Shown: positions 34,411 through 43,428 of the stretch, one piece after another
Layout: each line of letters begins with the position of its first letter
Position numbering within the stretch: the stretch's first letter is position 1
Origin: an uncultured Oscillospiraceae bacterium
GTDB lineage: Bacteria; Bacillota; Clostridia; Oscillospirales; Oscillospiraceae
Length of the DNA: 64,000 nt
Reading direction: 5' to 3'
Assembly: GCA_934561515.1 (NCBI GenBank)
Contig: CAKTGM010000002.1
Span: forward strand, 75,845 to 139,844
Made by a program: the position numbers and the translations under genes
Notes under the pieces: generated by a model
The model's database searches: none
Told to the model about the DNA's origin: nothing
What the model saw: the letters and a program-made list of their open reading frames with translations, nothing else

Positions 34411-34448
34411 TTGTTATTGATGAGACGTTCTGCTACAATTCATTGTAG
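34411..34448 (+). promoter_or_regulatory. pckG promoter overlapped by a dyad
   Basis: TTGTTA (34411-34416), 17 bases, TACAAT (34434-34439). The -10 lies inside the perfect dyad CTACAAT-TC-ATTGTAG (34433-34448), which looks like an operator. A ~150-base leader with small stems follows before the ATG. Confidence 0.6.
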
Positions 34449-34588
34449 AAAGGAGTCAAACTCAATAGCAACCATTTTCCTGTGCATCGGTTAGCTCCCT
34501 GCCGCAAAGGGGCGGTACAGCACACCACACAAGACGCGATGCAGAAAAATTTGCTCTGCACCGTGAGAATGCTGCGAGGAAAAGAACG

Positions 34589-36373
34589 ATGACGAATTTG
34601 ACGAACAACAAGGCGGCGCTGTCGTGGATCGAAGAGATGACCGCCATCACCAAGCCGGACAAGATCGTCTGGATCACGGGAGAAGAGGACCAGATCGCCG
34701 CGCTGCGCGAGCAGGCCGTTGAAGAGGGCATCCTCATCAGGCTCAACCCGGACAAGCTGCCGGGCTGCTATCTGCACCGCACCGACCCCGACGACGTGGC
34801 GCGCGTGGAGGACCGCACCTTCATCTGCTGCGAAAAGGAAGAGGACGCAGGCCCCACGAACCACTGGATGGACCCGAAGGAAATGTACGAAAAGATGTAC
34901 GCCCTCGCCGACGGCGCTTACAAGGGCCGCACCATGTACATCATCCCCTACTCCATGTCCATCATCGGCTCGCCGTTTGCCAAATACGGCTTTGAACTGA
35001 CAGACTCCATTTATGTTGTGCTCAATATGCACATCATGACCCGCGTGGGAAAGGCCGTGTGCGATGCGCTCGGCGACGATACGGGCTTCATCAAGGGATT
35101 GCACTGTCAGTGCAATCTCGATAAGAACAACAAGTACATCGTCCACTTCCCGCAGGACAATACCATCATTTCGATGAACTCCAACTACGGCGGCAACGTC
35201 CTTCAGGGCAAGAAGTGCTTCGCCCTGCGCATTGCCTCGAACCTTGGCCGGCAGGAGGGCTGGATGGCGGAGCATATGCTCATCCTCGGCATCCAGAACC
35301 CGCGCGGCGAGATCAAGTACATCTCCGCGGCCTTCCCCTCCGCCTGCGGCAAGACGAACCTTGCCATGCTCATCCCGCCGGAGGGTCTCCAGCGCTGGGG
35401 CTGGCGCGTGTGGTGCGTGGGCGATGATATCGCGTGGCTTCGCGTCGGCAAGGACGGCAGGCTCTGGGCCGTGAACCCCGAGAACGGCTTCTTCGGCGTA
35501 GCGCCGGGCACATCCATGAAGTCGAACCCCAACGCGCTCATCTCCACGCACAAGGACACGATCTTTACGAACGTTGCCCTCGACCTGAGCGACAATACCG
35601 TCTGGTGGGAAGGTCTCAACAAGACGCCGCCTGCCCGTGCGATCGACTGGCGCGGCCGCCCGTGGACGCCGCAGAGCCCCGAAAAGGCGGCGCATCCCAA
35701 CAGCCGCTTCACCGCGCCCGCGCGCAACTGCCCGTGCCTGAGCCCGGAGTTTGACAATCCCGAGGGCGTGCCCATCAGTGCCATCATCTTCGGCGGACGC
35801 CGCGCGAAGACCGCGCCGCTCGTCTACCAGTCCTTCAACTGGCAGCACGGCGTGTTCATCGGCTCGATCATGGCCTCGGAGACCACAGCCGCGGCGACCG
35901 GTGCGGTCGGCGTGGTGCGCCGCGACCCGATGGCGATGCTGCCCTTCTGCGGCTACCACATGGGCGACTACTGGCAGCACTGGCTCGACATGGGCAAGAA
36001 GATCCCCAAGCCGCCGAAGATCTTCAACGTCAACTGGTTCCGCACCGACGAGGACGGCAACTTTGCCTGGCCCGGCTTTGGCGACAATATGCGCGTTTTG
36101 CAGTGGATCATCTCGCGCGCCGACAATGAGATCGGCGCGGCGGAGACCGCGCTCGGCTACGAGCCGAACACGCACGATATCGACATGGAGGGTCTCGATA
36201 TGTCGATGTACGACATGAGAAACCTCCTCTCGGTCGACCGCGACCTCTGGCTTAAGGAGTGCGAGAATGCGCGCGCCTACTACGAAAAGATCGGCAAGGT
36301 GCCGGGCGAGCTCTACGACGAGCTTGACGCGCTCGAAATGCGCCTGAACCGCGGCTACAAGGTAGAGCACTGA
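34589..36373 (+). CDS. pckG: Phosphoenolpyruvate carboxykinase (GTP)
   Basis: PckG interconverts oxaloacetate and PEP with GTP/GDP; in anaerobes it can run toward oxaloacetate for anaplerosis. The 594-residue protein has the kinase loop FPSACGKTNLAML (about residues 252-264) in the GTP-type form, the PEP-binding NYGGN and the metal-binding and guanine-pocket regions (FGGRRAKTAPLVYQ, FNVNWFRTDEDG). Length matches the GTP class. It stands alone between a promoter with a dyad and a bidirectional terminator. Confidence 0.97.
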   Translation: MTNLTNNKAALSWIEEMTAITKPDKIVWITGEEDQIAALREQAVEEGILIRLNPDKLPGCYLHRTDPDDVARVEDRTFICCEKEEDAGPTNHWMDPKEMYEKMYALADGAYKGRTMYIIPYSMSIIGSPFAKYGFELTDSIYVVLNMHIMTRVGKAVCDALGDDTGFIKGLHCQCNLDKNNKYIVHFPQDNTIISMNSNYGGNVLQGKKCFALRIASNLGRQEGWMAEHMLILGIQNPRGEIKYISAAFPSACGKTNLAMLIPPEGLQRWGWRVWCVGDDIAWLRVGKDGRLWAVNPENGFFGVAPGTSMKSNPNALISTHKDTIFTNVALDLSDNTVWWEGLNKTPPARAIDWRGRPWTPQSPEKAAHPNSRFTAPARNCPCLSPEFDNPEGVPISAIIFGGRRAKTAPLVYQSFNWQHGVFIGSIMASETTAAATGAVGVVRRDPMAMLPFCGYHMGDYWQHWLDMGKKIPKPPKIFNVNWFRTDEDGNFAWPGFGDNMRVLQWIISRADNEIGAAETALGYEPNTHDIDMEGLDMSMYDMRNLLSVDRDLWLKECENARAYYEKIGKVPGELYDELDALEMRLNRGYKVEH

Positions 36374-36383
36374 GAAAAATAAC

Positions 36384-36418
36384 AAAAAAGGAACCGCTCA
36401 CTGAGCGGTTCCTTTTTT
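36384..36418. terminator. Bidirectional terminator between pckG and the SGNH gene
   Basis: AAAAAAGGAACCGCT and AGCGGTTCCTTTTTT pair around a short loop, with A- and T-runs on either side. Confidence 0.92.
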
Positions 36419-36427
36419 GCTTGCCGA

Positions 36428-37285
36428 TCACCGTACCACGCCGAACTGAAAGAGATAGTCGCGCCACATCGCATAGTAGGGCGCCTTGACGTGCACGCCG
36501 TCGCCGGAGTATTCCGGCGTCAGCGCGCCGGTATCGTCGTCAAAGACGGGGTTGCAGTCGATGTAGAAGACCGTCTCGTTGTCGGCGAGCTTGCAAAGCT
36601 CTGCGTTGCGCGCGTCGATGGTCGAGTTCTTGAAGAAGGTCGTGTCCGACTTTTCCTGCGTCGTGTGGAAGATGGCCTGTAGGAAGATGATGGCGTCGGG
36701 CTGCAACTCGCGTATCTCATCGAGCAGCACCTTGTACTGCGCGGCCCAGCTCTCCGCCGTGCCGGTGCCGAGCTCGTTGATGCCGAGCATCAGGTAGATC
36801 TTGCCATAGTGCTTGCCGCGGAGCGCCTGGGCGAGCGTCTGCCTGCCGGGGAACTCCGCTTTTTCCACCGCCGACCAGACGGTCAGCCCGTTGTGGCAGA
36901 GATAGTCGGCGTTGGGAAGGCCCGCGTAGTCCTTGAAGCCGTCGGTGTGCGAGTCGCCGATGAAAAGGGCATCGTCAAAGTAGCTCGCGTCCACCGTGGT
37001 GAAGGGGGAGTCCGGCTCAACGGGCTTAGGTTCAGGCGCGGGCTCGGGCGCGGGCGCAGGCGCAGGCTCGGGCGCGGCGGGCGGCTCGGGCGCTGCCTTT
37101 TCGCTCCACGGGTACACCCCGTCGGCGGCTGCGAGCGCCACCGCCGCGATGGGCGGCGTTTTCTTGTCGAGCTTTGATAGGTAGCTGCCGTACACGTCCG
37201 TGGGGTCAAGCAGCGGGTAGACATTGAGCGCGGCCGCGCTCAACAGGCACAGCGGCAGCAGAAGGGATGGGATTCGGGAGGACAT
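36428..37285 (-). CDS. SGNH/GDSL-type hydrolase or acetyltransferase partner of the MBOAT protein
   Basis: The 285-residue protein has an N-terminal hydrophobic anchor (about residues 6-24), a Pro/Ala/Glu-rich linker at about residues 65-95, and an SGNH domain. The nucleophile block is ALFIGDSHTDGF, a later block reads LMLGINELGTG, and the C-terminal D-x-x-H block is YSGDGVHV. Of block II, a Gly is expected near HNGLTVW. It lies 11 bases downstream of the MBOAT gene. In AlgI/AlgX- and PatA/PatB-type systems the SGNH protein transfers the acyl group that the MBOAT protein brings across the membrane, so O-acetylation of a surface glycan is likely. Confidence 0.88.
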   Translation of the reverse strand: MSSRIPSLLLPLCLLSAAALNVYPLLDPTDVYGSYLSKLDKKTPPIAAVALAAADGVYPWSEKAAPEPPAAPEPAPAPAPEPAPEPKPVEPDSPFTTVDASYFDDALFIGDSHTDGFKDYAGLPNADYLCHNGLTVWSAVEKAEFPGRQTLAQALRGKHYGKIYLMLGINELGTGTAESWAAQYKVLLDEIRELQPDAIIFLQAIFHTTQEKSDTTFFKNSTIDARNAELCKLADNETVFYIDCNPVFDDDTGALTPEYSGDGVHVKAPYYAMWRDYLFQFGVVR

Positions 37286-37296
37286 GGACGATCTCC

Positions 37297-38682
37297 TTAA
37301 AAACGAGAATAGAGGAAGGCGTTGCCCGAGGATGTAGCGATGAAGTACACGCACACCCAGAAGAGGACAAAGAGCGGCAGATCGATGCGCAGCGTGCCGC
37401 GGTGCTTTTCATAAAAGCGGCGGGGCTGCGGCAGGCAGAAAAGCACAGACAAAAGCAGCAGCCACCAGTAGGACGAGAGCAGCTTGAGCGCATCCTGCGC
37501 GGACACTAAGCTGTGCGTGCCGAAAAACGGGAACAGGCGGGAAAAATACGCGCCGATGTCGGAAAGCTTTGTGATGCGGAAGACGACCCACGTCTGCGGG
37601 ATGACGAAGAGCAGGTAGAGGTGCGAGAGGAGCTTGTGCTCCTTGAGAAAGCCGCCGATGCAGAATTTTTCAAGCAGGATGAAGGCGAGCAGCATCACGC
37701 CCCAGAGGACGAAGTTCCAGCTTGCCCCGTGCCAGAGACCGGTGAAGACCCACACGACCGTCAGCGCGAGCGCCGTGCGCGCCTTTCCGCGGCGGCTGCC
37801 GCCGAGGGGGATGTAGAGATAGTCGCGGAACCAGGTGCCGAGCGTGATGTGCCAGCGGCGGTAGAACTCGCTCACCGAGCGGGCGGTGTAGGGGAGGTCA
37901 AAGTTGCGCGGCACGGGCAGCCCCAGCATCTGCCCGAGGCCCATCGCCATGAGAGAATAGCCGGAAAAGTCGAAGTAGAGCTGCAAGCTGTAGCTCGCCG
38001 CGCCGAGCCACGCGAGCGGCGCAGAAAGATAGCCGTAGCCGATGCGCTCGAGCGAGGCCCACAGCGGCGCGAGCTGGTCGGCCAGCAGCACCTTGAAGCA
38101 AAGCCCGACGGCAAAGCACTCAAAGCCGAGGAAAACGTCGTCGCGCGCGATCGTGCGCTCCTTGAGCGCGCCGCGCCACTCATCGTAGCGAAGGATGGGG
38201 CCCATCGTCAGCTGCGGGAAGGCGAGGACGAAGGCGGAGAAGTCGACGAGATTCCGCTCCGCACGCGCGCCGCGGTACACATCGATGAGATAGCCCGCGC
38301 TCTGGAAGAGGTAGAAGCTCACGCCGAGCGGCAGGGCAAGATGGACGAGGGAGAAGGTCTGCCCCGTCAGTTTGCCCAGATTTTCCAGCAAAAATGCGGC
38401 GTACTTAAAGTAGACCAGTCCGAAAAGGTCGGTGCACAGGCCAAAAAGCAGCAGCGCCCTGCGCGCGCGGACGGCTTTCCCATCCATCGCGCGAGCGAGA
38501 ACATAGTGGAAGAGAACGGACGCGCCCAAAAGAAGCGCATCGCGCGTGCCCGCACCGAGAAGGTAGAACGCGGCGCTGCCGAGCACGAGCACGGCATTCT
38601 TGCAGCGGAAGGGGACGAGATAATAAACCGCGAAAAAGAGCGGCAGAAAGTAAAAAAGAAACGTAAGGTCAGAAAAACTCAC
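37297..38682 (-). CDS. MBOAT family O-acyltransferase (AlgI/DltB-like)
   Basis: The 461-residue protein has about ten hydrophobic segments and the MBOAT core: PRNFDLPYTARSVSEFYRRW (key residues NF-xPY-x5-FW-type and RRWH), SFYLFQSAGYLIDVYRG, and the catalytic His in GLWHGASWNFVLWG. MBOAT proteins of this type move acyl groups to extracytoplasmic glycans or D-alanine to teichoic acids. No dltA or dltC is present, so the SGNH partner downstream points to glycan O-acetylation. The start is GTG 38682, seven bases after AGGAG; extending further upstream would add a non-hydrophobic tail without a ribosome site. Confidence 0.93.
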   Translation of the reverse strand: MSFSDLTFLFYFLPLFFAVYYLVPFRCKNAVLVLGSAAFYLLGAGTRDALLLGASVLFHYVLARAMDGKAVRARRALLLFGLCTDLFGLVYFKYAAFLLENLGKLTGQTFSLVHLALPLGVSFYLFQSAGYLIDVYRGARAERNLVDFSAFVLAFPQLTMGPILRYDEWRGALKERTIARDDVFLGFECFAVGLCFKVLLADQLAPLWASLERIGYGYLSAPLAWLGAASYSLQLYFDFSGYSLMAMGLGQMLGLPVPRNFDLPYTARSVSEFYRRWHITLGTWFRDYLYIPLGGSRRGKARTALALTVVWVFTGLWHGASWNFVLWGVMLLAFILLEKFCIGGFLKEHKLLSHLYLLFVIPQTWVVFRITKLSDIGAYFSRLFPFFGTHSLVSAQDALKLLSSYWWLLLLSVLFCLPQPRRFYEKHRGTLRIDLPLFVLFWVCVYFIATSSGNAFLYSRF

Positions 38683-38806
38683 GGGAAAGCTCCTGTCAAA
38701 GATAGTCGGCTGGGCCGTATTGTATACGCAATGCCCGCGCGCGGCAATGGAAAAAAGCGGAAATTCCGAAAGAAACCGCCGGGTAAACCAAAATGCGAGA
38801 TTCCGG

Positions 38807-38835
38807 TTTACATACGGCGGTAAGCGTGCTACAAT
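38807..38835 (+). promoter_or_regulatory. Promoter upstream of birA
   Basis: TTTACA (38807-38812), 17 bases, TACAAT (38830-38835). Downstream lie the dyads TTGAC-gttat-GTCAA (38865-38879) and a GTAAC/GTTAC/GTAAC cluster at about 38920-38943, possible operator sites for the HTH-bearing BirA. Confidence 0.6.
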
Positions 38836-38956
38836 CCAAAGACGGCAGCGGCGGAACGCGGTATTTGACGTTATGTCAATCGTAAGCGATAAGCCGCCGC
38901 CTGTCAACTTCAAAAGAGTAACATTTCGGTTACATTTTGTAACGGCGGAGGACGCT

Positions 38957-39958
38957 ATGGGAAAAGAAACGGTTTTGGCATTGCTGCTGCGCGAAAAGGG
39001 ACGCTTCGTCTCGGGCGAGGCCATCAGCGCCTCGCTCGGCATCACCCGCGCGGCGATCTGGAAGAGCATTTCCGCCCTGCGCGCGCAGGGCTATGAGATC
39101 GAGGCCGTGCCGGGGCGCGGCTACTGCCTCAAGGAGCTGCCCGATGTGCTCAGCGAGCAGACCGTGCGCAGCTTTCTTGGCACGGTGAAGACGCTTGGCG
39201 GGCGCATCGACTGCTTTGACTCCATCGACTCGACCAACGCCTACCTAAAGCGCATCGCGCTCGATGGCGCGCCGGACGGCACGGTCGCCGTTGCGGCAGA
39301 GCAGACGAGCGGACGCGGCCGGCGCGGCCGCAGCTTCCAGAGCGCGGCGGGCAAGGGCGTGTACCTTTCTGTTTTGCTGCGCCCGGAATTAACGCCCGCG
39401 CAGCTCATGCCGCTCACGGGCCTCGTTGCCGTTGCGATGAGCCGCGCGGTCGACCGCGTGGGCGGCACGAACGTGCAGATCAAGTGGACGAACGACCTTG
39501 TGCTCAACGGCAGAAAGCTCTGCGGCATCCTGACCGAGCTGAGCGTGGAGGGCGAGACGGGCGCGCTGCAATATGTTGTGGCGGGCATCGGCATCAACGT
39601 CAGCCAGCGCGAGGAGGACTTTGAAGGCGACGTTGCGCAGATCGCAACGTCCATCCTGCGCGAAACGGGCAGGCGCGTCTCGCGCGCGGCGCTGGCCGCG
39701 GCGATGATCGAGGAGCTTGACGCGCTCTACGCAGCGCTCAAGTCGGGCGATACGAGCGGCTACCTCGAGGAATACCGCCGCCGCTGCGTGACCATCGGGC
39801 GCGAGGTGCAGCTTTTGTGGCAGGATACGAAGGAAAAGGTCACGGCGCTGGACGTGGACGAGGAATTCGGACTCATCGTGCGCCGCGAAAACGGCACGGT
39901 CGAGACCGTCCGCACAGGAGAGGTGTCGGTGCGCGGCCTTTACGGGTATGTGGAGTGA
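38957..39958 (+). CDS. birA: Bifunctional biotin ligase/repressor BirA
   Basis: BirA attaches biotin to carboxyl-carrier proteins through biotinyl-AMP; group II members also repress biotin genes. The 333-residue protein has an N-terminal HTH domain (ISASLGITRAAIWKSISAL, recognition helix about residues 30-45). The catalytic domain follows with DSTNAYLK, the biotinyl-AMP loop SGRGRRGRSF and KWTNDLVLNGRK, and then a C-terminal SH3-like domain. The DNA-binding domain means it is the regulatory type. The GTAAC/GTTAC repeats in its leader may be its own sites. No biotin synthesis genes are in the window. Confidence 0.95.
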   Translation: MGKETVLALLLREKGRFVSGEAISASLGITRAAIWKSISALRAQGYEIEAVPGRGYCLKELPDVLSEQTVRSFLGTVKTLGGRIDCFDSIDSTNAYLKRIALDGAPDGTVAVAAEQTSGRGRRGRSFQSAAGKGVYLSVLLRPELTPAQLMPLTGLVAVAMSRAVDRVGGTNVQIKWTNDLVLNGRKLCGILTELSVEGETGALQYVVAGIGINVSQREEDFEGDVAQIATSILRETGRRVSRAALAAAMIEELDALYAALKSGDTSGYLEEYRRRCVTIGREVQLLWQDTKEKVTALDVDEEFGLIVRRENGTVETVRTGEVSVRGLYGYVE

Positions 39959-40005
39959 GCGCACGATTTCGGGAATGCGCGGCTTTTCGGGCGCGTAACA
40001 CAGGC

Positions 40006-40040
40006 AAAAAAACGGGAGCGGCTGATAGCTGCTCCCGTTT
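40006..40040 (-). terminator. Terminator after udk
   Basis: AAACGGGAGC and GCTCCCGTTT form the stem; the A-run on the plus strand is the U-run of the minus-strand transcript. Confidence 0.88.
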
Positions 40041-40046
40041 CTGATC

Positions 40047-40664
40047 TCAATCCGCGGCGGCGATGTGGCTTGCGATGCGCTGCATGATCATGTCAAGCGC
40101 GACTAAGTTGTGCCCGCCCTCGAGCACGATGATGTCGGCATACTTGCGGCTCGGCTCGACAAACTCCTCGTGCATGGGCTTGACGGTCGTTAAATACTGC
40201 GTGATGACGCTCTCGAGCGTGCGGCCGCGGTCGCGCACGTCGCGCAGGGCGCGGCGCAGGATGCGCACATCCGCATCGGTCTCAACAAAGATCTTGATGT
40301 CCAGCATCTCGCGCAGGCGCGGGTCCTGAAAAATGAGGATGCCCTCGACGATGACGACCTTGCTCGGCAGGACGAGCTCGGTCTCATCCGTGCGCTGGTG
40401 CTCGGAGAAGGAATAGACGGGGCAGCGGATGGCCTTGCCCGCCTTGAGCTCCTTGAGCTGCTCGACCATGAGGTCAGTCTCAAAAGCGTCGGGGTGGTCG
40501 TAGTTCTGCTGGCAGCGCTCTTCAAAGGGAAGGTCCTGGTGCTTATAGTAGCTGTCGTGGTGGACAACGCTGATATCGTCGCCGAAATGCTGCTTCAAGT
40601 GCTCGGTGAGCGTCGTCTTGCCAGAGCCGGTGCCGCCTGCAATGCCGATAAAAATGGTGTTCAT
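40047..40664 (-). CDS. udk: Uridine kinase
   Basis: Udk phosphorylates uridine and cytidine with ATP or GTP. The 205-residue protein has the P-loop GGTGSGKTTLTEHL, HHDSYYKHQDLPFEER (substrate-binding region), YDHPDAFETDL, and the lid region RRALRDVRDRGRTLESV. The ATG at 40664 follows a GGAGGAT site. It is a single-gene unit on the minus strand. Confidence 0.95.
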   Translation of the reverse strand: MNTIFIGIAGGTGSGKTTLTEHLKQHFGDDISVVHHDSYYKHQDLPFEERCQQNYDHPDAFETDLMVEQLKELKAGKAIRCPVYSFSEHQRTDETELVLPSKVVIVEGILIFQDPRLREMLDIKIFVETDADVRILRRALRDVRDRGRTLESVITQYLTTVKPMHEEFVEPSRKYADIIVLEGGHNLVALDMIMQRIASHIAAAD

Positions 40665-40757
40665 CGCCGCATCCTCCGTGTGTGTCGTATTTTTTACTAT
40701 TATAGGGGCGGCGGGCCGGAAAAGCAAGGCGGCGGTTTAAAATTTTGTTCGTTGCAG

Positions 40758-40786
40758 TTGACGCGGGGCAAAAAAACAAGTATTAT
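40758..40786 (+). promoter_or_regulatory. Promoter of the zinc-ribbon protein gene
   Basis: TTGACG (40758-40763), 17 bases, TATTAT (40781-40786). Confidence 0.7.
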
Positions 40787-40854
40787 GTAAAGGAGCGGCG
40801 CGGTCTGCGCGCCCGCAGAAGCAACGATTTGTGAAAAAAGAAAGGAGCGGCGCT

Positions 40855-41550
40855 ATGGATCTTCTCAAATGTCCGCGCTGCGGTGAGGAATATTCCCCCA
40901 GCTATCGCAGATGCCCCTTCTGCGAGGAGGGCGACCATCCGCGCAAGATCAGCAAGCACAACGGCACGGGAAAGGGCGGCGGCCGCCGCGTTTCGGATAA
41001 AAAGCAGACGCACTCCGCCCGCGGTGCGATGGCTGCGGTCGTCGTGGTGGCGCTGCTGCTTTTGAGCTGGTCGCTCTTTGGCGACGAGATCGTCGCCAAG
41101 ATCGGCCCCAATGAGGACGGCGACAAGCCCGGCGTGCAGGACGAGATCAACAAGCCGGTGGACGGCGAGACGGACGCAGACGGCGAAAATGACCCCGGAC
41201 TCGGCGATGAGCCGAACGTGGGCGATGTGACGGGCGGCGAAACGACCGACCCCGGCACGACCGCCCCGGTCACCCCGGCGGTGGACGCCTCGGCGCTGAG
41301 CGTCAAGACGAACGTCGGCACGACCCTTCCCAAGGACGTGACGGGCAACTTCGACTGCACGATCAAGGCGAGCGAATCCATCCGCCTGAGCATTTCCGGA
41401 ACGGATGCAGCCGTCACCTGGGCGGTGGCGGACGCAAGCGTCCTGTCCATCTCGGCAGACGGCACGATCTCGCCCATCAAGGCGGGCATCACGACTGTGA
41501 CGGCCACGGTCGGCGGCGCGGTGCTGACGATCACGGTGCGCATCAAGTGA
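40855..41550 (+). CDS. Zinc-ribbon, single-pass membrane protein with Ig-like (BIG_2) domain
   Basis: The 231-residue protein has an N-terminal zinc ribbon (CPRCGEEYSPSYRRCPFCE, Cys at about residues 6, 9, 20, 23) and a basic stretch. One membrane helix follows at about residues 59-76 (AAVVVVALLLLSWSLF), then an acidic Asp/Gly/Thr/Pro-rich linker. The last ~80 residues are a BIG_2-like Ig domain (VTWAVADASVLSISADGTIS and GITTVTATVGG). The ribbon would be cytoplasmic and the Ig domain outside. This layout is common in gut Clostridia; its function is not known. Confidence 0.85.
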   Translation: MDLLKCPRCGEEYSPSYRRCPFCEEGDHPRKISKHNGTGKGGGRRVSDKKQTHSARGAMAAVVVVALLLLSWSLFGDEIVAKIGPNEDGDKPGVQDEINKPVDGETDADGENDPGLGDEPNVGDVTGGETTDPGTTAPVTPAVDASALSVKTNVGTTLPKDVTGNFDCTIKASESIRLSISGTDAAVTWAVADASVLSISADGTISPIKAGITTVTATVGGAVLTITVRIK

Positions 41551-41552
41551 AC

Positions 41553-41584
41553 AAAAAAGAGCTGCTTTCCGGCAGCTCTTTTTT
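41553..41584 (+). terminator. Terminator after the zinc-ribbon gene
   Basis: AAAAAAGAGCTGC and GCAGCTCTTTTTT pair perfectly. Confidence 0.93.
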
Positions 41585-41607
41585 CATGCAAAAAGGGGCG
41601 GCTTTCC

Positions 41608-41636
41608 TTGCAAGGCCTGCGCGCCTGTGCTACAAT
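41608..41636 (+). promoter_or_regulatory. Promoter of the ABC exporter unit
   Basis: TTGCAA (41608-41613), 17 bases, TACAAT (41631-41636), 34 bases before the ATG. Confidence 0.75.
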
Positions 41637-41670
41637 TATCTTGAATCCTTATATGCAGGAGTAAGATGAC

Positions 41671-43428
41671 ATGACGACTCGCGATTTCCAGAATAAAAAA
41701 CCGCTTGCGATCCTTTTATCCTATTTCAAGCCGCACCGCGGCCTGTTTGTTTTAGACCTTGTGTGCGCAACGATCGTTGCCCTCGTCGACCTTGCCTTCC
41801 CGCTGGTCACGCGCAAGTCGATGTATGATCTTCTGCCCAATCAGCAGTACCGCGCGTTTTTTACCGTGATGGCCGTGATGATGGCGGCATTTATCGTGCG
41901 CGCGCTGTTATACTATGTGATCGCCTACTGGGGCCACACCTTCGGCATCCGCGTGGAGGCGGACATCCGCCGCGACCTCTTCATCCATGTGCAGGAGCTG
42001 GATGTGAGCTTTTTTGACCACAACCGCACGGGCCAGCTCATGAGCAGGCTGACGAGCGACCTTTTTGAGATCACGGAGCTTGCCCACCACGGGCCGGAGG
42101 ATCTGCTCATCTCCACGCTCACGATCCTCGGCGCGCTCGGCATCATGGCCTCGATCGAATGGCGCTTGACGCTTGTGGTCGCGTGCATCCTGCCGGTGTT
42201 CCTCGCGGCCATCATGTCCCGCCGGCGCAAGATGAGCGCCGCCTCGCGCAACGAAAAGCAGAAGACCGCCGCCATCAACGTCGGCATCGAGTCCTCGCTC
42301 TCGGGCATCCGCACGGCGCGCGCCTTTGCCAACGAATCGGAGGAGATCGATAAATTCAACACCGCGAACGAGAACTTCAAGCGCTCCAAGCGCGCCTTCC
42401 ACCATGAGATGGGCGTTTTCAACGCGACGATGGAGTTCTTCATGACGCTCCTCTCCACCGCCGTCATCGCTGTCGGCGGCTACCTCATCATGCGCGGCGA
42501 GATGAACTACATCGACCTCATCACCTTCTCACTCTACATCACGGCCTTCATCAGCCCCGTGCGCAAGCTTGCAAACTTCTCTGAAATTTTCGCGCGCGGC
42601 TTTGCGGGCGTGGAGCGCTTCGTTGCGCTGATGCGCGTGGAGCCCGCGCTCAAGGATGCGCCGGACGCGAAGGCGCTTGAAGCCTGCCGCGGCGAGATCG
42701 ACGTTGACCATGTGAGCTTTGCCTACGACACGGAGAAGGAAACGGGCGGCGTGCTGCACGATGTGAGCGTGCACATCGCGCCGGGCGAGGTCATCGCCAT
42801 CGTGGGGCCCTCCGGCGGCGGCAAGTCGACGCTCTGCCAGCTCATCCCGCGCTTTTATGAGGTGAGCGGCGGCGCGATCCGCATCGACGGGGAGGACGTG
42901 CGGAAGATCACGCAGTCCTCGCTCCACCGCGCCATCGGCATCGTGCAGCAGGATGTCTTCCTCTTTGCCGACACCGTGCGCGAGAACATCCGCTACGGCC
43001 GCCCGGAGGCGACGGACGAGGAGATCGTCGCGGCGGCAAAGCGCGCGGAGATCTATGACGACATCATGGCCATGCCGAACGGCTTTGATACCTATGTCGG
43101 CGAGCGCGGCACGATGCTCTCCGGCGGACAGAAGCAGCGCGTTTCCATCGCGCGCATCTTCCTCAAAAATCCCTCCATCCTCATTCTGGACGAGGCCACG
43201 AGCGCGCTCGACAGCGTGACGGAGGTGAAGATCCAGCACGCCTTCGACGAGCTTTCGCGCGGGCGCACGACGCTTATCATCGCCCACCGCCTCTCGACCA
43301 TCCGCTCGGCGGACCGCATCCTCGTTATCGAGGACGGGCGCATCGTCGAGCAGGGCAGCCATGACGCGCTCCTTGAAAAGCACGGCGAGTACGCCGCGCT
43401 GTGGCGCACGCAGAACGGAGCGAGCTGA
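41671..43428 (+). CDS. ABC exporter, fused membrane and ATPase domains
   Basis: The 585-residue half-transporter has six hydrophobic segments in residues 1-320. A nucleotide-binding domain follows with Walker A GPSGGGKSTLCQLI (about residue 379), a Q-loop (GIVQQDVFLFADT), signature LSGGQKQRVSIAR, Walker B SILILDEATSALDS and the H-loop IAHR. It belongs to the MsbA/multidrug-type exporters and probably acts as a homodimer, since no second half-transporter is adjacent. The next gene starts at its stop codon (TGATG). The substrate cannot be read from the sequence. Confidence 0.94.
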   Translation: MTTRDFQNKKPLAILLSYFKPHRGLFVLDLVCATIVALVDLAFPLVTRKSMYDLLPNQQYRAFFTVMAVMMAAFIVRALLYYVIAYWGHTFGIRVEADIRRDLFIHVQELDVSFFDHNRTGQLMSRLTSDLFEITELAHHGPEDLLISTLTILGALGIMASIEWRLTLVVACILPVFLAAIMSRRRKMSAASRNEKQKTAAINVGIESSLSGIRTARAFANESEEIDKFNTANENFKRSKRAFHHEMGVFNATMEFFMTLLSTAVIAVGGYLIMRGEMNYIDLITFSLYITAFISPVRKLANFSEIFARGFAGVERFVALMRVEPALKDAPDAKALEACRGEIDVDHVSFAYDTEKETGGVLHDVSVHIAPGEVIAIVGPSGGGKSTLCQLIPRFYEVSGGAIRIDGEDVRKITQSSLHRAIGIVQQDVFLFADTVRENIRYGRPEATDEEIVAAAKRAEIYDDIMAMPNGFDTYVGERGTMLSGGQKQRVSIARIFLKNPSILILDEATSALDSVTEVKIQHAFDELSRGRTTLIIAHRLSTIRSADRILVIEDGRIVEQGSHDALLEKHGEYAALWRTQNGAS

